9,430 bases of DNA, taken from assembly GCA_900549245.1 (NCBI GenBank), contig URNQ01000056.1, positions 1-9,430 of the forward strand, given 5' to 3'. The translations under genes were made by a program, and so were the position numbers. Below the pieces are notes generated by a model. That model saw nothing but the letters and a program-made list of their open reading frames with translations, searched no databases and was not told the DNA's origin. This document shows positions 6,823-9,430 of the stretch, piece by piece (positions within the stretch are counted from its first letter, which is position 1; each line of letters begins with the position of its first letter). The DNA is from an uncultured Collinsella sp. Lineage in GTDB: Bacteria > Actinomycetota > Coriobacteriia > Coriobacteriales > Coriobacteriaceae.

Positions 6823-9045
6823 CTACACGATTTGGTTCACGTGCGTCTCGTCGTCGAACTTGGCGGCGCCGGGCTCAACGTCTTGGGGAGCGGCGGCGTC
6901 CACCAGAGCCTGCTTGAGCTCGGTGTACTGACGCTCGACTTCGCCCTCTGCCCAAACCTGGTCGGCAATGGCGTCGACCTGGCAGGCGGAGAACTTGTCC
7001 TCGGGCGTATGCGAGACCGGGTCGACCTTGTGAATGGTCAGCTCGTTGCACTTGCCGATCCACCACTGGTAGGTCATGTAGACCGTGCCCTTGTTGATGC
7101 GATCGCTCACGTCGGCACGGCTGTATACCTGGCCGCGGCGGCTGTGAATCGAGACGATGTCGCCATTCTTGATGCCGCGCGCCTGGGCGTCCGCGGGATT
7201 CATGCGGACAAAGCCGGGCTCGTCGGCAAGCAGCGCCAGCGTCTTGCAGTTGCCGGTCATCGAGCGGCAGCTGTAGTGGCCGACCTCGCGGACGGTGCAC
7301 AGGATGAGCGGGTACTCATCGTCGGGAAGCTCGGAGGGCGCCTCCCAGTCGTGCGCCATCAGGTTGGCGCGGCCGTCCTTGGTGGTGAACTTGCCACCAG
7401 CGAACATGTCGGGCGGACCGTGGTCGTTCACATCGGGGCTCTTGACGGGCCACTGGGCGTAGCCGCCCTCGGGAGCCATCTTCTCGTAGGTCGCGCCCAC
7501 AAAGTTGGGGCACAGGCTAATGCACTCGTTCCAGATCTGCTCGGTGTTGTCGTAGTGCATGGGATAGCCCATGCGCGTAGACAGGTCCGCGAAGATCTCC
7601 CAGTCGTGGCGGCACTCGCCCTTGGGCGGAACGGCCGCGTCAAAGTGCTGGAAGCTACGGTCGGATGCAGTAAAGACACCCTCGTGCTCGCCCCAAGAGG
7701 TAGCGGGCAGGATGACGTCGGCGAGCATGGTCGTCTGCGTCATAAAGATGTCCTGGCAAATGAACAGGTCCAGCTCGGAGAGCGTCTTGCGCATACCGGC
7801 CGAATCGGGCTCGGTCTGCACCGGGTCCTCGCCGTAGTTGTAGAAGCAGTGCACCTTGCCCTCGTCGACCAGGTGGCCCAGGTCGGTGAGCTTGTAGCCC
7901 TCCTCGAGCGGGAGCTTTTCCTCGGGCACGCCCCAAGCCTTGGCAAACTTGGCACGCACTGCCGGGTCGGTGACCTTCTGGTAGCCAGGGTACAGGTTGG
8001 GCAGCATACCCATATCGCAGGAGCCCTGGACGTTATTCTGGCCACGCACGGGCGCGAGGCCGGAATTGGGTTTGCCGATCTGGCCGGCAACGCAGGCGAT
8101 GGAGGCGATGGTGTGCACCGTCTTCAGGTTCTGCTTCTGCTGGCATACGCCCATGCCCCAGCCAATGATGGCAGAGGGCTTCGCCGTGGCGTACATCTCG
8201 GCAGCTTGGTGGATCAACGCGGGCTCGACACCCGTGATGTCCTGTACGGATTCGGGAGTGTAGTTCTTGATGGTCTCCCACCACTCGTCAAAGCCGTTCG
8301 TGTGCTCGGCGACGAATTCCTTGTCGTAGAGGCCATCGTTGACCAAGCAGTTGGCAAAGGCGTTGAGGAACGCAACGTTGCAACCGTTCTTGATCGGAAG
8401 GTAGAGATCGGCGATACGCGCGGTTTCGATATGGCGCGGGTCGGCGACGATGATCTTGCAACCCTTTTCTTTGGCTCGCACGATACGCCTTGCGACGATG
8501 GGGTGCGAATCGGCAGGGTTATAGCCGAAGAGGAAAATGCAGCCCGCATCCTCCATACCGGGGATGGAGCATGACATGCAACCTGAACCAACCGTGTCCA
8601 TCAGACCGAGGACAGTAGGGCCGTGTCAAGTACGGGCGCAGTTGTCTACGCTGTGGGTGCCGATGCACGCACGCGTAAACTTCTGCATGACGTAGTTCGC
8701 CTCATTGCCGCCGCCTCGCGAAGAGCCGGTGGTCATGACAGCGTTAGGACCATATTCGTCAATTATGGCCTGCATCTTAGATGCGGTGAAATCCAGCGCC
8801 TCGTCCCAGCTTACGCGCTCAAGATCCGCGCCCTTAGTGCGGCGGATCATCGGGTGCAGTACGCGAGGAGTCAAGATCTTGGTGTCGTTGATGAAGTCGT
8901 AGCCGCTCATGCCCTTAAGGCACAGCTCGCTCTGGTTGGTGATGCCGTTGAGCGGTTCGGTACCCACGACCTGGCCGTTTTGGACCAAGAGGTTAAACTG
9001 GCAACCGGCGCCGCAATACGGGCAGATCACTTTATGCTTCTCCAT
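6823..9045 (-). CDS. fdhF: Formate dehydrogenase H, selenocysteine-containing (UGA at 8626-8628 read as Sec140)
   Basis: Molybdopterin (bis-MGD) formate dehydrogenase, oxidising formate to CO2 and two electrons for the FHL complex in the cytoplasm. Reading the in-frame TGA as selenocysteine joins two open segments into 740 residues (E. coli FdhF 715). The [4Fe-4S] ligands are C8, C11, C15 and C42 in ICPYCGAGC and LCLKG, with K44 next. The active site reads CART-Sec-HGP, Sec at 140 and His at 141, the same numbering as E. coli. The conserved arginine in PVRGQNN is R334 (E. coli R333). Other matches are TTGSSRGGGNEANYVMQKF, FGYNPADSHPIV, DVILPATSWGEHEGVFTA, and VREVGHYSCRSMTGNC near the C terminus. 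Start: ATG at 9045, with AAGGAGG 5 bases upstream. An upstream in-frame ATG at 9096 would add 17 unconserved residues. Oddities: cysteines at 156, 159 and 169 just after the active site that E. coli lacks, and a C-terminal tail about 25 residues longer. Annotation pipelines would split it at the TGA. Confidence 0.96.
8596..8613 (-). promoter_or_regulatory. SECIS-like hairpin directing selenocysteine insertion in fdhF
   Basis: Just downstream of the UGA on the minus strand, GUCC (8613-8610) and GGAC (8599-8596) pair. Inside, UC and GA pair around the apical loop GGUCU (8607-8603), with a bulged U at 8600. The loop sequence GGUCU and the 18 bases between the UGA and the loop are the same as I recall for the E. 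coli fdhF SECIS, where SelB binds the loop and a bulged U. Here the bulge falls on the 3' side in the pairing I can draw, unlike E. coli. It is inside the coding region, as is normal in bacteria. Confidence 0.8.
8626..8628 (-). other. In-frame UGA selenocysteine codon of fdhF
   Basis: The minus strand reads TGC GCC CGT ACT TGA CAC GGC here, giving Cys-Ala-Arg-Thr-Sec-His-Gly. It falls exactly at residue 140 counted from the ATG at 9045, and the same frame continues for 600 conserved residues. This is recoding, not a nonsense mutation. Confidence 0.94.
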
Positions 9046-9050
9046 GACAC

Positions 9051-9057
9051 CCTCCTT
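9051..9057 (-). promoter_or_regulatory. Strong Shine-Dalgarno of fdhF that decides its start
   Basis: AAGGAGG on the minus strand lies 5 bases (GTGTC) before the ATG at 9045. It is the strongest ribosome-binding site near fdhF and lies inside the 17-codon extension implied by the upstream ATG at 9096, which argues that translation begins at 9045. Confidence 0.85.
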
Positions 9058-9068
9058 CCTTTCTCTGC

Positions 9069-9084
9069 TACCGAATACTCGGTA
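9069..9084 (-). repeat. Perfect 6-bp palindrome in the fdhF leader
   Basis: On the minus strand TACCGA-GTAT-TCGGTA forms a perfect inverted repeat with a 4-base centre, 24 bases upstream of the fdhF ATG in the 74-base gap after the hydN-like gene. It is not followed by a U tract, so it is not a terminator. It could be a weak mRNA hairpin near the ribosome-binding site, a processing site, or a regulator-binding dyad; nothing in the window decides between these. No convincing promoter is seen in the gap. Confidence 0.4.
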
Positions 9085-9119
9085 CTTATTTGACAATCAT
9101 TGGGCCTGTCGCCCGACGC

Positions 9120-9430
9120 TTACGCCTCGTTTTCGATGGTGGCGCGGGCACGCTCGGCAGTCAGTTCTGCCAGACGCTCCTCGTCCACCAGGGTGAGGCC
9201 CTTGGTCGGACACGCCTCGGCACACGCCGGACCGCCGGGACGGTCCACGCACAGGTCGCACTTGAGCACGAAGCTCTTAGTCTGCGAACCCACGCGCACG
9301 TCGCCCATCAAGACGGGGACCTGCGTGGTCGCCACGCTCACGGCGCCAAAGGGGCAGGCCATGACGCAGCTCTTGCAGCCGATGCAGTTGTCCTCGTTAA
9401 CACCGATGCGATGGTTTTTTGGATCAAAGA
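9120..9430 (-). CDS. hydN: HydN/HycB-like 4Fe-4S electron-transfer protein (5' end outside window)
   Basis: C-terminal 102 residues of a polyferredoxin; the start lies beyond the right edge. Two complete [4Fe-4S] motifs are visible: CIGCKSCVMACPFGAV at residues 15-30 of the visible part, and KCDLCVDRPGGPACAEACP at 56-74. The ending, GLTLVDEERLAELTAERARA, matches the end of E. coli HydN (LICVDRNKLEQLSAEKRRR, as remembered) better than HyfA. E. coli HydN is 175 residues, so about 70 residues with the first two cluster motifs should lie outside. Role by family: electron transfer with formate dehydrogenase H in FHL, or help in its maturation. It is the first gene in the visible order, 74 bases upstream of fdhF, consistent with a hydN-fdhF pair. 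HycB is an alternative name. Confidence 0.87.
   Translation of the reverse strand, partial: FDPKNHRIGVNEDNCIGCKSCVMACPFGAVSVATTQVPVLMGDVRVGSQTKSFVLKCDLCVDRPGGPACAEACPTKGLTLVDEERLAELTAERARATIENEA

Noticed and set aside
6823..9045. fdhF as a pseudogene or two genes broken by a stop at 8626-8628
   Set aside because: The TGA lies at the known selenocysteine position, the frame is kept on both sides, and a SECIS-like hairpin follows directly.
9046..9096. Longer fdhF start at the ATG at 9096
   Set aside because: The extra 17 residues (MSNKYRVFGSRERKEGV) are unlike the family, and the extension would contain the strong Shine-Dalgarno for the ATG at 9045. From 9045 the cysteine and Sec numbering equals E. 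coli FdhF.
9102..9114. Small hairpin GGGC-GACAG-GCCC after the hydN-like gene
   Set aside because: Only four base pairs and no U tract, too weak to call a terminator.
9090..9118. TTGACA promoter -35 box on the plus strand at 9090-9095
   Set aside because: No -10-like sequence lies about 17 bases downstream (CCGACG), and there is no plus-strand gene to drive.

Overview
The window is one tightly packed block of eight genes, all on the minus strand, so transcription runs from the right edge to the left. It encodes most of a formate hydrogenlyase (FHL) of the hydrogenase-4 (Hyf) type. In transcription order it holds: the C-terminal part of a HydN/HycB-like iron-sulfur protein (cut by the right edge); a selenocysteine-containing formate dehydrogenase H (fdhF), read through an in-frame UGA; the four-cluster ferredoxin HyfA; and the membrane subunits HyfB, HyfC, HyfD, HyfE and HyfF (HyfF cut by the left edge). 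The order hyfABCDEF is the same as in Escherichia coli. The hydrogenase catalytic module (hyfG, hyfH, hyfI) is not in the window and would be expected just beyond the left edge.

Region by region: 9120-9430 is the partial hydN-like gene. A 74-base gap (9046-9119) carries a strong Shine-Dalgarno sequence and a short palindrome. fdhF fills 6823-9045, with its UGA selenocysteine codon at 8626-8628 and a SECIS-like hairpin just after it. A 78-base gap (6745-6822) contains a strong GC-rich terminator-like hairpin separating fdhF from the hyf genes. From 6744 to the left edge the six hyf genes follow one another with spacings from an 8-base overlap to 15 bases, so they are almost certainly co-transcribed and partly translationally coupled.

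How they work together (family knowledge plus inference): FdhF oxidises formate to CO2 at a molybdenum (or tungsten) bis-pterin site with selenocysteine. Electrons pass through the ferredoxin-like proteins (HydN-like, HyfA) to the [NiFe] hydrogenase, which makes H2. HyfB, HyfD and HyfF are three antiporter-type (NuoL/M/N-like) proteins with the conserved TM5 glutamate and TM7 lysine. With the NuoH-like HyfC and NuoK-like HyfE they form a larger membrane arm than in FHL-1 and may couple the reaction to ion pumping.

Organism: the DNA is GC-rich with strong G/C third-position bias, and the protein content indicates a strictly or facultatively fermentative anaerobe that uses selenocysteine. The combination suggests a gut actinobacterium of the Coriobacteriia (Collinsella-like), but this is an impression from composition and gene content, not proven by anything in the window. 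No mobile element, tRNA, rRNA or CRISPR array was seen. The last roughly 30 bases at the left edge look aberrant and may be poor-quality contig-end sequence.
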